Below the pieces are notes generated by a model, which was not told where the DNA came from, ran no database searches, and saw only the letters and a program-made list of their open reading frames with translations. A stretch of DNA of 64,000 nt. It comes from Saposhnikovia divaricata. Taxonomy: Eukaryota > Streptophyta > Magnoliopsida > Apiales > Apiaceae. The stretch lies in contig CM071596.1 in assembly GCA_036435485.1 (NCBI GenBank), positions 139,649,001 through 139,713,000 of the forward strand, written 5' to 3'. Each line of letters opens with the position of its first letter. Within the stretch, counting starts at the first letter, position 1. Positions 8,374 through 20,720 of this stretch are shown piece by piece. Made by a program: the position numbers and the translations under genes.

Positions 8374-11300
8374 ATGGATCTTGAAGGAGAGAAATGGATA
8401 TCACTTCCGAAATATAGTGATAAATATAGGAAGGGGGTGGAAGATTTTGTTACGAACGCATTCGCCAGATATGCCGTCGGCAATGAGTTGATGTGCCCCT
8501 GTAAAATATGTACTAACGTATTCTGGAGTGGTGCCAAGTGTATAATTGAGCATCTCATATGCAATGGCCCTTGTGGCCATTCCGCTGAATGGATTTACGA
8601 GGTGTCAAACCTTAAGATAGACAGCGTTGTAAATGAGATGGATATTGATATAGGTATGGGTTTAGGAGATGATTTCGAGGCGATGAAATCTGATGCATAT
8701 GGGGGTAATGATGCTACTGAATATGGAGGTAGAAAGGGAATGAATGATGATGCAAGGAATTTTTTTGGGAAAGTTAAGGGGGGTGGGCAGCCTTTATATC
8801 CCGAGTGTAAAAATTTTACTCGACTAAGTTTCATAATTAGGATTTACCAGCTAAAGTGCATCCATAAATTTAGCGAGTCGGCATTTAGCGATTTTCTTGA
8901 GTTGATAAAGGAGGTTTTTCCCAATGTAAATCTCCCGTCATCTTTTAATGTAGCCAAGGCTATGATTAAAGAATTAGGTTTAGATTACCAAAAGATAAAT
9001 GCATGTCCAAATGACTGCATGTTATTTTGGGCTGAAAATGAGGGCCTGGATACTTGTAAAAATTGTGGAACCTCAAGATGGAAAGTAGTTGAAGATAAGA
9101 ATAAGCCTAATTCAAACACAAATTTGTCGAACGAAACTAAATTCCCATCAAAAGTAATGAGATATTTTCCTTTAAAGCCAAGGCTGCAAAGAATGTTCTT
9201 GACTTCTGATTTCTCGAAGTCAATGACCTGGCATGCTTTAGCACGAAAGAAGGATGGCAAGCTGAGGCATCCGGCTGATGGGCAGGGTTGGAAGTCAATG
9301 GATACAAAGTATCCTGAATTCGCGGGGGAAATTAGAAATGTTAGATTAGGTTTAGCTGCGGACGGATTCAATCCTTATCGAGCAATGAATATTTCTCACA
9401 GCACCTGGCCAGTTGTGTTAGTAAATTACAATCTGCCCCCTGGTTAATCATGAAACAGGAAAACCTACTTCTTTCAACTTTAATCCCTGGCCCTATTTAT
9501 CCAGGTAACGAAATCGACGTGTATATGCAACCATTAATTAGGGAGTTGAAGGAATTATGGGATGTTGGTATAGAGACTTATGATGCAAGGGTGGACAACA
9601 CATTTAAGCTACACGCTAGCCTCTTATGGATGATAAGTGACTTTCCGGGATATGCACTTTTATCGGGTTGGAGCACGAAAGGTAAACTTGCCTGCCCTTC
9701 ATGCCACTACGAGACCTCATCAACATATTTGAAACATAGTAAAAAGGTTGTCTATTTAAACCACAGAAAATATCTTCCTCCAGATCATAAGTGGAGGTCT
9801 GATACGCGGAGATTTAATGGAGATGTGGAACTACTAACGAGTCCAGAAATGTTAACCGGAATGGAGGTTGAGGAACTGTTGTCTCGTTATGAAAATGATT
9901 TTGGGAAGCAACAGACGAAGCATAGGGGTTCTTCATCAGATTGTCCTTGGAAGAAAAAGTCCATTTTTTTCGAATTACCATATTGGAGTAGTAATATGGT
10001 TAGGCATAACCTTGGTGTTATGCATATTGAGAAAAACATTTTCGATAAAATATTGGGGACTTTGTTAAATATCAGGGGCAAGACAAAAGATCATCTTAAT
10101 ACTCGTCACGATTTGGAAGAAATGGGGATTAGAAAAGTCTTCATCCTGTCAAATGTGCTGATAACACGCATGTTGAAATTAGAGCAGCTAGTTTTGATAT
10201 GACGAAAGAAGAGAAAGAAATTTTTCTCTCAGTTCTGATGAATGCTAAGTTACCATACGGAACTGCTTCTAATATCAGCCGGTGCTTTCAAATGAAGGAG
10301 CGAAAGCTATCGGGTTATAAGAGTCATGACGCGCATTTTGTTCTTCAAATTCTGTTACAATTTGTTGTGGTTAAAACTCTGAAACCTGAGGTAGCAATAC
10401 CTTTGATGAGGTTGGGGGCATTCTTCAGGGGTATATGTGGCAAAGTCATTGAATTAGAAGACGTTGAGAAGTTACGAAATGAAATTATCGAGATACTTTG
10501 TGAACTTGAAATGATCTTTCCACCTGCATTTTTCGACATAATGGTTCACTTACCAATTCACTTGTGCAAGGAAATTGAATTCGGTGGACCGGTGCACTTA
10601 AGGTGGATGTTTGGAGTTGAAAGGTATTTGTGCAAACTGAAATCATATGTTCGAAATCGGAGTAAGCCAGAAGGGAGCATAGCAGAAAGCTACTTGGTTG
10701 AAGAATGTTTGACATTTTGTTCCAGATTGTTCAATGAGCAATGTGCAAACAGAACTGATCCAAAGGACTGTGACAAAAATGCTGGACATCCTATTGGGTC
10801 TGGTAAAAACAGAGAAGGGAAGTCTATACATCTGGATGAAATAACATGGACCAAGGCTCATCGTTACATATTATTCAATTGCGACAACCTGGAAATTGAG
10901 AAGTTAAAAGAGTAAGTTTTTTTATATACAAAATTTTTGATTCAAATTTAGAAGTTTATGAAGCATTATAAGTAAGCTAATTTATGCATATATATTATAA
11001 ATGTAGTGAACACCGTACCTTGGTTGAAAAAGATGCAAAGTCAAAGAAGTTTAAAAGGGCAAGAACACATATGACTGAATTTCACAAGTGGCTGAAAGAA
11101 GCAGTTCAACACAGAGATGATGTTTCAGAAGAATTGTCCAGCTTGGCAAAGGGGCCTCATCGTGCAGCAAAGATATTCTCTGGTTATGTTGTGAATGGAT
11201 ATAGATTTCACACCAAGCTTAGATATAGTAGGTGTACGACACAAAATAGTGGTGTCTTTCTCACTGCATTAACCACCAGTTTCGCGAGTGCAAAAGACCA

Positions 11301-11730
11301 AAATCCAATAGTTGGAGCTGTAGGTTACTATGGTGCAATTGAGGATATCATTGAAGTCGACTACTGGGGAGCATTGACTGTTGTTGTATTTAAATGTTGT
11401 TGGTATAAAAAAGATAAGGATTGCTATGGGCTAACAAGAGTGAACTTCAATAGGGTATGTCAAAAGGAGGATCCCTTCGTTCTCGCTACACAAGTACAAC
11501 AGGTCTTTTATATTCAAGATCCTGTTGAGAAGAATTTGCATTTTGTTATCAAGAAATCTCCGAAGGATCAGTATTCTGAAGTAGAAGACGAGATGAATGA
11601 AGTTGAAGATGTTAGTGACAGAGGTCATGTGTATCCTGCACCAATACATGATGATATCATCAATTGGTGCAGAGATGACGTTCCGATGAAACAAATCCCT
11701 GTTACACCTGAAGAACAGAATGATACCTGA
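8374..11730 (+). pseudogene. CACTA-1 transposase (TNPD type), two frameshifts
   Basis: This is the transposase of the CACTA superfamily; it cuts and joins the element ends in the nucleus. Order of parts: N-terminal transposase-associated domain with CPCKIC and a His/Cys pattern (residues about 1-85); the core Transposase_21 region with ELKELWDVG, SDFPGYALLSGWSTKG and CPSCHYE; a DUF4218-type region (KLSGYKSHDAHF, HLPIHLCKEIEFGGPVHLRWM, ERYLCKLKSYVRNRSKPEGS); an intron at 10912-11006; and a DUF4216-type region (VVNGYRFHT, DIIEVDYWG, VFKCCWY). Comparison with CACTA-3 shows one-base losses near 9443 and near 10136, each shifting the frame. No other stop is evident. The start follows the leader intron and matches the N-terminal domain. 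Confidence 0.92.
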
Positions 11731-12088
11731 AGAATAGCCAACTTATTTGTTTTCCTTAGTTGTGCTAGTTTCTATTTCTGTTGTATTCGTTAACTATGGT
11801 CGTTAACTTTTATGTAATTGGTACTGAAATTCAATTAGTTTCTTGTATTAGTTCATTGTGGTTCATTGTTAGTGCTTTTTTTTGTAGTTCATATTTAATG
11901 CTTTCATAATTTTCTGTTCAGTACTTAATTGCATATTTCTTGAATTAGTTCATTATGCTTTAACTGCATATTTGCTTCATTATTAATGCTATTTTTTATT
12001 TAATTCGTTATCAGGGCCTTTCTTTAATTCGTTAACTGTATATGAATATTTCCATTTCTAATTATTTTTCTTATTTGCTTGTTTTCAG
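11731..12088 (+). other. Spacer between the two CACTA-1 genes
   Basis: AT-rich, about 360 bp, with repeated TTAATTCGTTA/AGTTCATT-like words. It ends in a pyrimidine tract and TTTTCAGG, an acceptor-like site just before the next start codon. I see no ORF of note. It may contain the second gene's promoter, or an intron if both products come from one transcript as in En/Spm. Confidence 0.5.
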
Positions 12089-12089
12089 G

Positions 12090-15000
12090 ATGGCAAGTAA
12101 AGATTACATTCTGAGGTTCTTTCACAAGGGACATTTCTCAAAAACTGAATATCTAGGCGGGCGATGTAATGAGATTCCGGAGTATGTAGAGTCTGACAGA
12201 TTCTCATACACGGTTGTGATGGAGTACGTGAAAGATGATCTGAAGTACACGGAAATTGGCGGTGTTTATGTGAAGAACTTGGCGAGTGGCTGGAAGCTTA
12301 TTGACAACGATCGTGATTTACAGGATTTTGAAAGCACAGTTGAAGGAGAGAGGTTGGACTTTTATGTTGATCATATAATTGACAATAATGTTGAGCCAAA
12401 GTCACAAATGCAGCCACATGTAATTGTGCGACCAAGAACAAAATATTTTGAAGGTAACATAACATCCATTATTTTCTGTTACATCCAATTTCACCAACAG
12501 CTTTACAAGCAAAGCGTAAATATGTGACAATCAGTGGGCTGAAGAAGGAGAGGGGCAATCGTTGATCTACTCGTGGAAAGGCAGCTACTGATCAACCTGA
12601 AACTGAGGCTGGACAAGTTCGTCTAAAGGTTAAATAATATCTACTGTTTAGTTGCTCAATTAAATATGCCTTGGGTCAAATTTGATATTTTTGTACATAT
12701 TCTTTACAAATTTTAGGTAACGGATTATGAAAAGGGTAGGATGTTGAACGTTGCTGACAATCAAAGAAAAGTTGATGAGTTGGGATTAAAACATCTTGCT
12801 TTCGGTTTAAATTTGAACAATGTTGAGGAAAAGGTTCAATCGGACGATGAGCCAGAACTTGATAGAGAGTACGTTCCTGGACATCTGAAAAAGAAGACGA
12901 AGAGATCGTGGCGAAACAAGTTGCTCAAAAGCAAAAGGGGAAGAAGGTGACCAATCATATCTCAAGGCCGAACACACGTTCAAAGACCACAGCTCCTTTA
13001 TCTACACAGGTACAAGATGCTAAGTTTATATATATTAATAACTGTTTCGCAATTCATATGTTGGTCTAGCAATTCTTTGTTCCATTAGGATGATAAAGCT
13101 TATGCCAAACTACAACTTCTTGTGTAAATGCAGGCCTCGAGTATGCAGTCTGAACCACCTAAACATTCATCCCCTGTCATTTTTGAGAATTTACCACCTC
13201 CACCTCCATTGCCTAAAGATTTACCACCAGGCTTACCATTATTGCAACCGGCGCCTGCAAAAAGATATAACAATCAAGGAATTGGTTCAATGGAAGCTTA
13301 CATGTCGATGAAAGATCGTCAAAAGACCCTTGAAAAAGAAAAAAACAAAGTGGATGATGGTGGTCAGACATCTCATTCAGAAACTCATGTAGAAATAGTT
13401 GAAACCTCAACAGGTAATTGTAGGTTTTCTCAATATATTCTTGAATCAGATTTTGTGTTGAATTAGTACTTAAGTGTTTTGTACCACTTTTAGGAGGCAA
13501 CAAGCGTAGAGGACCAAACCGAATGAATAATGTTTACACAAGGAGGCCTGATGAGAAGAAGGTTATTAAGTTGAATTGCGAGTTCCAGGCTGTGGCTGAC
13601 ACTGACAAAGACTTGTCTGAATATAAAAACTTTTTGGGGACATTGGCTAGGCAGTCTGTCCCACTTGATCTCGTCAATTGGCACAAATTTCCAAAACAAC
13701 AGAAGGAGGAACTATGGAATTTTGTTAAGGTAACCTCAAAATATTGTAGACCTTTTTTATGATGTCTATTCTTTTTATTGTCTTTAGGATTAAGTAAGAG
13801 TAATTAATAGGTCAGTAGTATGTCAGTCACATGTAAATGCCACTAATAATTTTAACTAATTTTATTAGACAAAATATGATATTCCCGAGGAAGGAAGAAC
13901 CTATACTTTGCACACTATTGGTGCTCTGTGGAGGCTGCACAAGAGCCGGATTAAGAAAGACCATTATCTCAAATATGATAATGATGAACACAGGATAAAA
14001 AATAGGCCCCCTGTCATTTCGAACGAAGAATTCAAGGCTCTTCTCAAGTATTGGGCGTATGAAGACGTTAAGGTATATCGACTAATATATCAATCCGTTA
14101 GCTAGTACTTTTTCACAATTTTTTTTTCAAAATTGTTGTAATTTATTTTATATTATGTGCACTTTATTTAATGGTCAGGATCTAGCTAAGAGAAATGCAG
14201 AGAATCGTCAGTTGGTAGAAGCGCACACTGCTGGTCGTAAAAGTTTTGCGCAGATTGGAGAGGGCATAGTATGTCCACTTCTGTACTTGCTTTAATTTTC
14301 ATTTTTTAATGTGTAAAAATTGAAAGTTTTGATAAAATAAGCTGTATTTTGTTCTCTTACCGTGCTACTTGAATTTTACTACTTTTTAGGCACATAGATG
14401 ATCCTTCATGTTACTATGATGTACCTTGTTTTCGAGTGGGATATACTGGTATGTTTGTTTTGTTTGGTTTAAATGATAGAAATCAGGAGGGAAAAAAAGA
14501 CTATGATGTAGATTGGTAGAGTATTAATTTGATGGATAGTAAGATTGATCTAAAGTTGAATTTGGGGTTTAAGAAACTCTGTCCAGTAATTATCTGAGAA
14601 GGAATAATAGATAAGTAACTTAAACGAAAGGTTTAGATTGATGATTCTGCTTTCCAGTACCAAAATCTTGGCCAGTGATGTTAGTATCAGATATCCGCAG
14701 CAGAATAATAGAGAAGCTTTATGTGAAGAAGACTGAAATATGCAGAGCATAATGGAGCAGAATAACAGAGATTCTTTCATTTTCTAATGTGTTTATTACC
14801 ACTTCTATACTTGCTTTAATTTTCTTATTATGTCACTCTGCATAATTTTGGCAGAAAGCAGAAAAGAAGATAGATCCTAAAATGCTAGCTCCGAAAGACG
14901 ATATTTATGACAAAACTCGTAAACGGAAGCCAGGACGGGTATATAAGGTAAGATGCAAGTATTTCATTTTTTTAGTCCTTTTCATCTATTCAATTTTTTC

Positions 15001-15469
15001 CTTTAAAGGTAGACTTTCTTTTCAGTTTTAATGTCTTGTATTTTTGTTTAATCATGCTTTTTCGTAGACTGCAACTGTTAAAGCTGGCAGTGGGGGCGAA
15101 CAAGTCAAAAAACCAAAACATGGACCAAATTGGCTTTTAGGAAGATCTGGAAAATGCAGAAAAATGATGATAGCTCAGCAGCCAAAACTTTGTACTTCCA
15201 GTAGTACTCCTGATATTGATGATCTGAAAAAGTCTTTAAGGGCGGAAATCATGGCTAAAATGCAGGAGATGGTAGATAAAAGGGTGTGTGAGAAAATGTC
15301 AAAGGTAGTAGCAAAATTGGGAGAAATCAATCCAGATTTTAAGTACCTTGATGTCGAAGAGTTATGTCTTGCATCTAGTGACGAAAGTGAGGAAGGCAGT
15401 GACCATGAGCAGCAGGATGATCGCACTGATGACAATGCTCACGAGGCCGACGACGAAAATGATGATTGA
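12090..15469 (+). pseudogene. CACTA-1 second gene (PB1-like, Transposase_24-like), multi-exon
   Basis: About nine exons can be followed by splice sites and by comparison with CACTA-3. Exon 1 (12090 to about 12452) resembles the PB1-like domain of plant transposons (EIGGVYVKN, WKLID). Exon 2 (about 12501-12628) has an in-frame TGA. The exon around 12741-13010 changes frame near 12890. The exon from 13134 is Pro-rich. The exon from 13493 carries the Transposase_24-like core (GPNRMNNVYTRRPDEKKVIKL, FLGTLARQSVPLDLVNWH) and continues at 13869 (IGALWRLHKSRIKKDHYL). Later exons lie at 14179, 14855 and 15068; the last has a coiled-coil and an acidic tail ending 15469. Such proteins bind subterminal repeats. 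Exon borders are approximate. Confidence 0.8.
14272..14854 (+). other. Long intron in the CACTA-1 second gene
   Basis: Between the exons ending in GAGGGCATA (14271) and starting AAAGCAGAAAAG (about 14855) lie some 580 bp with stops in all forward frames. It begins GTATGT and ends GGCAG. Nothing else is recognisable. Confidence 0.5.
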
Positions 15470-15739
15470 CGAACAGTGCATAAGTATTGCTTTCTATATG
15501 CGTGCTTTTGGTGTAGTAACATTAACTATTTAGACTACGCAGAGTGATGTACTTTTGGTACGTGTAAGTCGACTTGTGTGTGTTTCGACTTTAGACTATA
15601 CGTTTAATGTTTGGCCTTCTTTATTGACGTGTTTGTTGGACATTAATGAAATGTCATTTCTGGTTTGGTTGGACATTATTGAAATGTCATTTCTGGTTTG
15701 GTATATGCTTTCATGCATGGATATTGAAATTTCAAACAG

Positions 15740-16257
15740 GACATTGCAATGTGAACTAATAAAAATGTTGCAAAAAAGTGTTGCCAATAAAATTTAAAAG
15801 TATTACAATAGTAATTAAAATGTTGCAGAGAAATGTTGCAAAAATATCAAAAAGTATTGCAAAAGGTTCCAAAATGTTGCATATAAATGTTGCAAAAAAA
15901 ACCAAAAGTATTGCAAAATGCATAATAATGTTGCAAAAATATGTTGCAATAAACTCACTTTGTAACATTTTTAAGTCAATTAATGTTGCAAAAAATTGTT
16001 GCATTCGTCTGTTGTAACATATTTAAAATGTTGCTAAAACAAGCAAAAGTGTTACAACAAACTACACCAAACTCTTTTTGTAATACTTTGAAAAGCGTTG
16101 CAATAAACACAAAAGCGTTGCTACAGAAGGCTGTTGCCAGGCCGGCAAATGCAACACTGACTTTTAGCAAAAGTGTTGCATAAACAGGTATTGTAACACT
16201 TTTGGAGCCTAATGATACACTTTTTCGGTGTTGCAACAGGCCATATTCCTTGTAGTG
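15740..16257 (+). repeat. CACTA-1 right subterminal repeats and right inverted repeat
   Basis: About twenty copies of ATGTTGCAAAAA-like and AGTATTGCAAAA-like motifs, spaced 15-40 bp, run into the inverted repeat at 16228-16257 that ends TTGTAGTG. The density and the partial inverted copies fit multiple binding sites for the second element protein. Confidence 0.88.
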
Positions 16258-16258
16258 T

Positions 16259-16389
16259 CACAATGCTCAAGAATGTTCGGAAGTGAAGCCAGTAAGATTG
16301 ACTTGTTATAAGTGTGGTAAGGTTGGTCATATAGCTAAGAATTGCAAGGAGCCTGTCCAGACTTCTAATGTTTTGAGGATCACTGCACC
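16259..16389 (+). pseudogene. gag: gag of element A, last segment (end of knuckle 1, knuckle 2)
   Basis: It begins with the CAC duplication and then the rest of the knuckle split by CACTA-1. The second knuckle is CYKCGKVGHIAKNC. It aligns with 31470-31600 of element B. LTR D follows. Confidence 0.85.
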
Positions 16390-16394
16390 TCCAG
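16390..16394. repeat. Target site duplication of LTR D, left (TCCAG)
   Basis: TCCAG precedes TGTAACACCC; the identical right copy is at 21540-21544. Confidence 0.93.
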
Positions 16395-19300
16395 TGTAAC
16401 ACCCCAAAATCCGGGGTCAAGGATATGGGTTGCTACTGCGGAAAACCTTAATAACCAAAACAATCACCTGCCAATATTTAATCTAAAACATGACATCCAA
16501 CCCCAAACTAACAAGATCTTTTCAGGTTATAGACTAGAAAACAAGAAATCCAAAAACATTTATAATAACTTCTTTTATTAGCTCATAACTCTTATTACAA
16601 CAATCTCTTATACAATCTTATGTTGTTGGTATCACCTTGATATAAGGTATACAACAACCACAAAATTCTAATACAATAAATATTTCAACACAAGTAATAA
16701 ATACGTTACCAGTCTAACTAATACATCTAGTAGACTATTTCGAAAGACAGAATGCTCTAAGCCAAAACCATCTTGATTCAAGTCCTTCCTTGCTTTGAGC
16801 TAATCTAGATCGATCACATCAACTATTTATCTCTGTAAAATAAGATTTAAAATAAAAGCAAGAATGAGCGAAAGAAATGCTCAGCAAGTTTATTAATAGA
16901 GTATACTAAGATACTTTTGGAAAAACTTTGAAGGTTTCAAATCCAATATGTGGATAATACTATTTTTGAAATATTCATAATAATAATTTCCAAATAGGAG
17001 GGAGGTTTTTAGAGTTCAATAAATGATTCACTTCCAAAGCTTTAAAACAATTTTGACGTTTGAACAACGAACCTTAATAGGAAATTCTCTTACAGAATAT
17101 AAATCAATTTTGATGTTTATCTCAGCAAATCTCATAGTAGAATAGACAAGTATAAAAACTTGAGGGGATGAATAATTAAGAGGTTCACAGTAACTTTATC
17201 AAGCTCAACTACTAACAATTTTATAGTTATCAAATGTAGCAAAGGGGTATTCCCCAAAGTTCTGATGAATAAGCAATATCCAAATATGGTTTAAGTTCTG
17301 AAGAACTGAATCATAAGGCATGAGATATCAAGATAACAATTTACAACTTTAATCATCAATTATAAAAACATTATAAAAACTTGGGATTTCAACTTGAACG
17401 CTACGAGCTAGCCGGGTGATCAGCCCGCGAATAGCTCCGGATATCATACACGTACATGTGATTCCTCCTTTATTGTAGGATCCTAATGGCTCTTATTGAC
17501 ATTGGCCATGGCATAAAGCCATATAATAACAGACCGGCGTCACGGTCTAAAACATTTTTATTTTTATCCCACAATTTCAAAAATCAATTTTTAACAGTTT
17601 CAATATTCAAGCAATAAAACATTCCCTATACTTACTGACAAAAGATCAGCCTAGTATAAGGAGATTTAAATAAACAAGTTGAATGTAAATCTGAATAATC
17701 ATTCGAAAGGGATTCAAGAATTGATCATAGGTATTAAACAAGCTCATATGGTAAATCAAAAGTAAAATCAGAATTATATTTGAGATTCGATTCAGGGTAT
17801 AGCAAAGGTATTATTTCATGATCAAGAAATCACATGGTAAATTTCAATAAGCAATATGGTTCATGCTATAAGGTTTAATCGAAAGAAAGGAGTTAACACT
17901 TGCGATAAGTTGAAAGTAGTTATAAAACTGGTTAAATGACTTGAGCGATTTCTCGCGAATTTACGAGATTAAATAAAGCATTTGTAGAATTCTCGTTTTT
18001 AAGAAAGCATAATATTTTAAAATCATGCATACTCTGAACGAAAGAGTACGGTTAGTAGACTTGACTTAGGTCCTAGCTAATAAGTACGCTTGAAAATTTA
18101 GAGAGAACATTCCTTCGTCTGTCCTGCGTATCCAATCCTCTGATTTGATCCTCTTTCGATTCGATACACTTGCGATTGCCACCAGTCTGATTCACCGTGA
18201 TCGAGTCCGCACATCGATTCTATAGTTAACACAATACGGTACTTTAGTTTTTGGAATAAACAAACGTTCTACCGACGATAGTACGCACACTCTAACACGT
18301 TTATCTAAATCACAAATATTTCTATAAAACACTTCCCGGTGTATACAACACCTCACAACAACCATCAATACTATAACCAACCATTCACACTTGATAACTT
18401 TATAACATCTAGAGTCTATGCCCGACAAATCTTAAATCATATATCAAACTCAAATTCAACAGCGACTATCCTTATAGTCGTTAACACCTAATTTTGTAAA
18501 CATATATTCATATATTTGTATATCTAGCATGCATACGACCTTCTAATCACATAACACATAACTCAATTAATAATTCATTATCATACCACGTAAATTCCTA
18601 AAAAGTGATTAACATATAACTCACGTTTTAGAATCTAGACTTTACCAGTTTTGAAAGAATAATATTTTATAATGTCTAAATGGATTCAAACAGAAAAGGT
18701 CAAAACACAAAAATTGTAGAGGTTTCCGAGACCTTTCCAAAATGGTAAGGCTCGTTAAAAATGGCCACGTAACGAATTCTGAAACATAAAATGAAACAAG
18801 ATGTTTACACAAAATCATTCACCAAATCACATTTTTAACTAAAATATTGTAAACGAACTTTGTAGCTTCAGAAATTATCTACAAAAGTTGATATGGTTCA
18901 ACACTATAGCATATACGGAACATGTTTTATGAATTTTTCAAGAAACATGGCTGTTTAAGAAAATTCAGTGGCACTCGACAAAGATTTGAAAATAAAAATT
19001 AGTAGAGAATTGATTTGCACAAAACTCAAAGAATAAAAGTTTTAGAAAAATCTGAGGCCTTTCTAACCAAGGTAGAATCACAGAGTTCCGACAATCGGTG
19101 AATTAACTATGATTTCTGAAAGAGCACAGATTTACCGAAAGTATTGTAGTTTTCGAAATCATCAGGGGTCATGGATGAAAACAACCAATTTACTATACCA
19201 AGATGCATTCTGATGAAAAATTACAAAACATGAAAGTCGAAGACAATTCCAAGACCTTTCAAAAATGGTATCATTCATGATTTTTGAACAAATATTCAGT

Positions 19301-20361
19301 TAACTACAATTTTTCAAAGTTTGTAAATAACAACAATCCCGAAGTCAAACTATCAGGTCACAAAAATTGAAGAAAAACTCATACATGCAAGTAGAATCTC
19401 AAAAAACGTAAAGAACGAAAGTTAAAGATAATTGAATTATCTTTCCAGAAAGTGCAGAACCACTATGATACGATAAACGAGAAATGAGATACAAATTTAA
19501 CAAGATACATACACAAACCATCCTCCTTCCTCTTCTTCTACTTCCCTCTCTTCCTCCAACTCCATCACATTACACACAAGCATTACAAGAACACAACACA
19601 AAACATATATACACATAACATATAACTGTACATAAACACATAAGCACTTAACACTTCCATCACCTCCCTCGATCTCTATCTCGGCCGGCCCCCTCTCCTC
19701 CATCCCCTTCTTCTCTTCTCTCGGTCCAACATCAACACTCATCACCACAAACCAACAATCAATCTCCCACCACATATATAAACATATAATTACTACTTAA
19801 CATACTTGCATACATACATATATTCAACAACACTATTTCTTCTTACAACTAACAAAAACCCATTTCATAAATTTAACTAGAACTACACCAAAACTCACAT
19901 GCAATGCTTTATTCATTCTCTAACATTGATAGAACCTATTTATAAACATAGAAATCATTAAAACAACCCATGAGTTCACCTTGAGTTCATTGCCCATGGA
20001 TGGGTTTGCCTTGGATGAGTCCTAAAACTTATGGGTCTTCATCAAACAACCCCTAAACACTTATCCACCATTGCATGTAACAAAAAGGGTCAAGAGCCTC
20101 ATCTTTGTAAAATTTCAGTTTTAAGAAAGTAAACAAAACTCAAATATATTGTTAGGAATAGATAGAGGATTGAATGGGGATCATTTTGGTTACAAGAACA
20201 CAAAATTTAGTGAAGAATTCACTTACTAAGAGATTTTTAAAATTTGAAAAGCTTTGAGTTTTAATGGAGGTGTGGAGAAGATGACACCACGGGAGAGAAG
20301 AAGAGGGTAGGGGGTTTTTGCCGATTAAAAAAAATGAAATGGGGGAAGTGGGCTTGGGCTG

Positions 20362-20367
20362 TTTATA
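20362..20367 (-). promoter_or_regulatory. Probable TATA box of LTR D
   Basis: The minus strand reads GTGTATAAACAGCCCAAGCCCACTT-like sequence, read here as TATAAA followed by AGCCCA/GCCCA motifs, then a C-rich start and a long pyrimidine-rich leader. LTR G has a similar AT-rich site followed by GGGCC and AGCCCA motifs near 60795-60812. Confidence 0.45.
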
Positions 20368-20467
20368 CACACTTACACCCAATTAAATAACTTAAATCAA
20401 TTTCATTCATTAATTAGATTTTTTTTAAAAAAACTTATAAAATATATTGGATAAAAAAAATAAAAAA

Positions 20468-20720
20468 GTTTTAGGCTTCCAGCAGCATTCCAGGAAAGAA
20501 CAGCTTGTTCAATTGAAGCTAATGCTATACCGCCCTTTCCTTGTTCAAGATAAAGCGATGACTTTCTTTTAGCTACCGGACCAAACAAAAGAAAGAGATT
20601 AGCCTCTTGCAAATGGGTTTCCTCGTCCGGGTCTTGGCTCCCAAAAAATGACAAGAAGTTCCCCCCCCGGCTGGGAGTTTTCGGGAAGAATAAGCAAATG
20701 CGGCGAATCCGATGAAACTA
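20468..20720. other. Possible mitochondrial DNA insert inside LTR D
   Basis: This stretch has clearly higher GC content and a different word usage from the AT-rich DNA on both sides (for example GCTACCGGACC, CCTCGTCCGGGTC and CCCCCCCCGG). It reads like plant mitochondrial intergenic DNA. A minus-strand ORF (20403-20654) covers part of it but resembles nothing I know. I cannot test it against an organelle genome here. Confidence 0.35.

Larger units (their letters stand above)
7194..16257 (+). mobile_element. CACTA-1, nearly complete CACTA (En/Spm) transposon, 9.06 kb
   Basis: Terminal inverted repeats begin CACTACA; the first 30 bp agree at 27 positions with the complement of 16228-16257. The insertion site is clear because gag codons continue across it. 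CAC stands at 7191-7193 and again at 16259-16261, with one extra T at 16258. Both ends carry many TGTTGCAA/GTGTTACAA motifs. Inside are two genes on the plus strand: a TNPD-type transposase (8374-11730) and a multi-exon second gene (12090-15469). This two-gene plan is that of autonomous CACTA elements. Only a handful of frame lesions keep it from looking intact. Confidence 0.93.
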
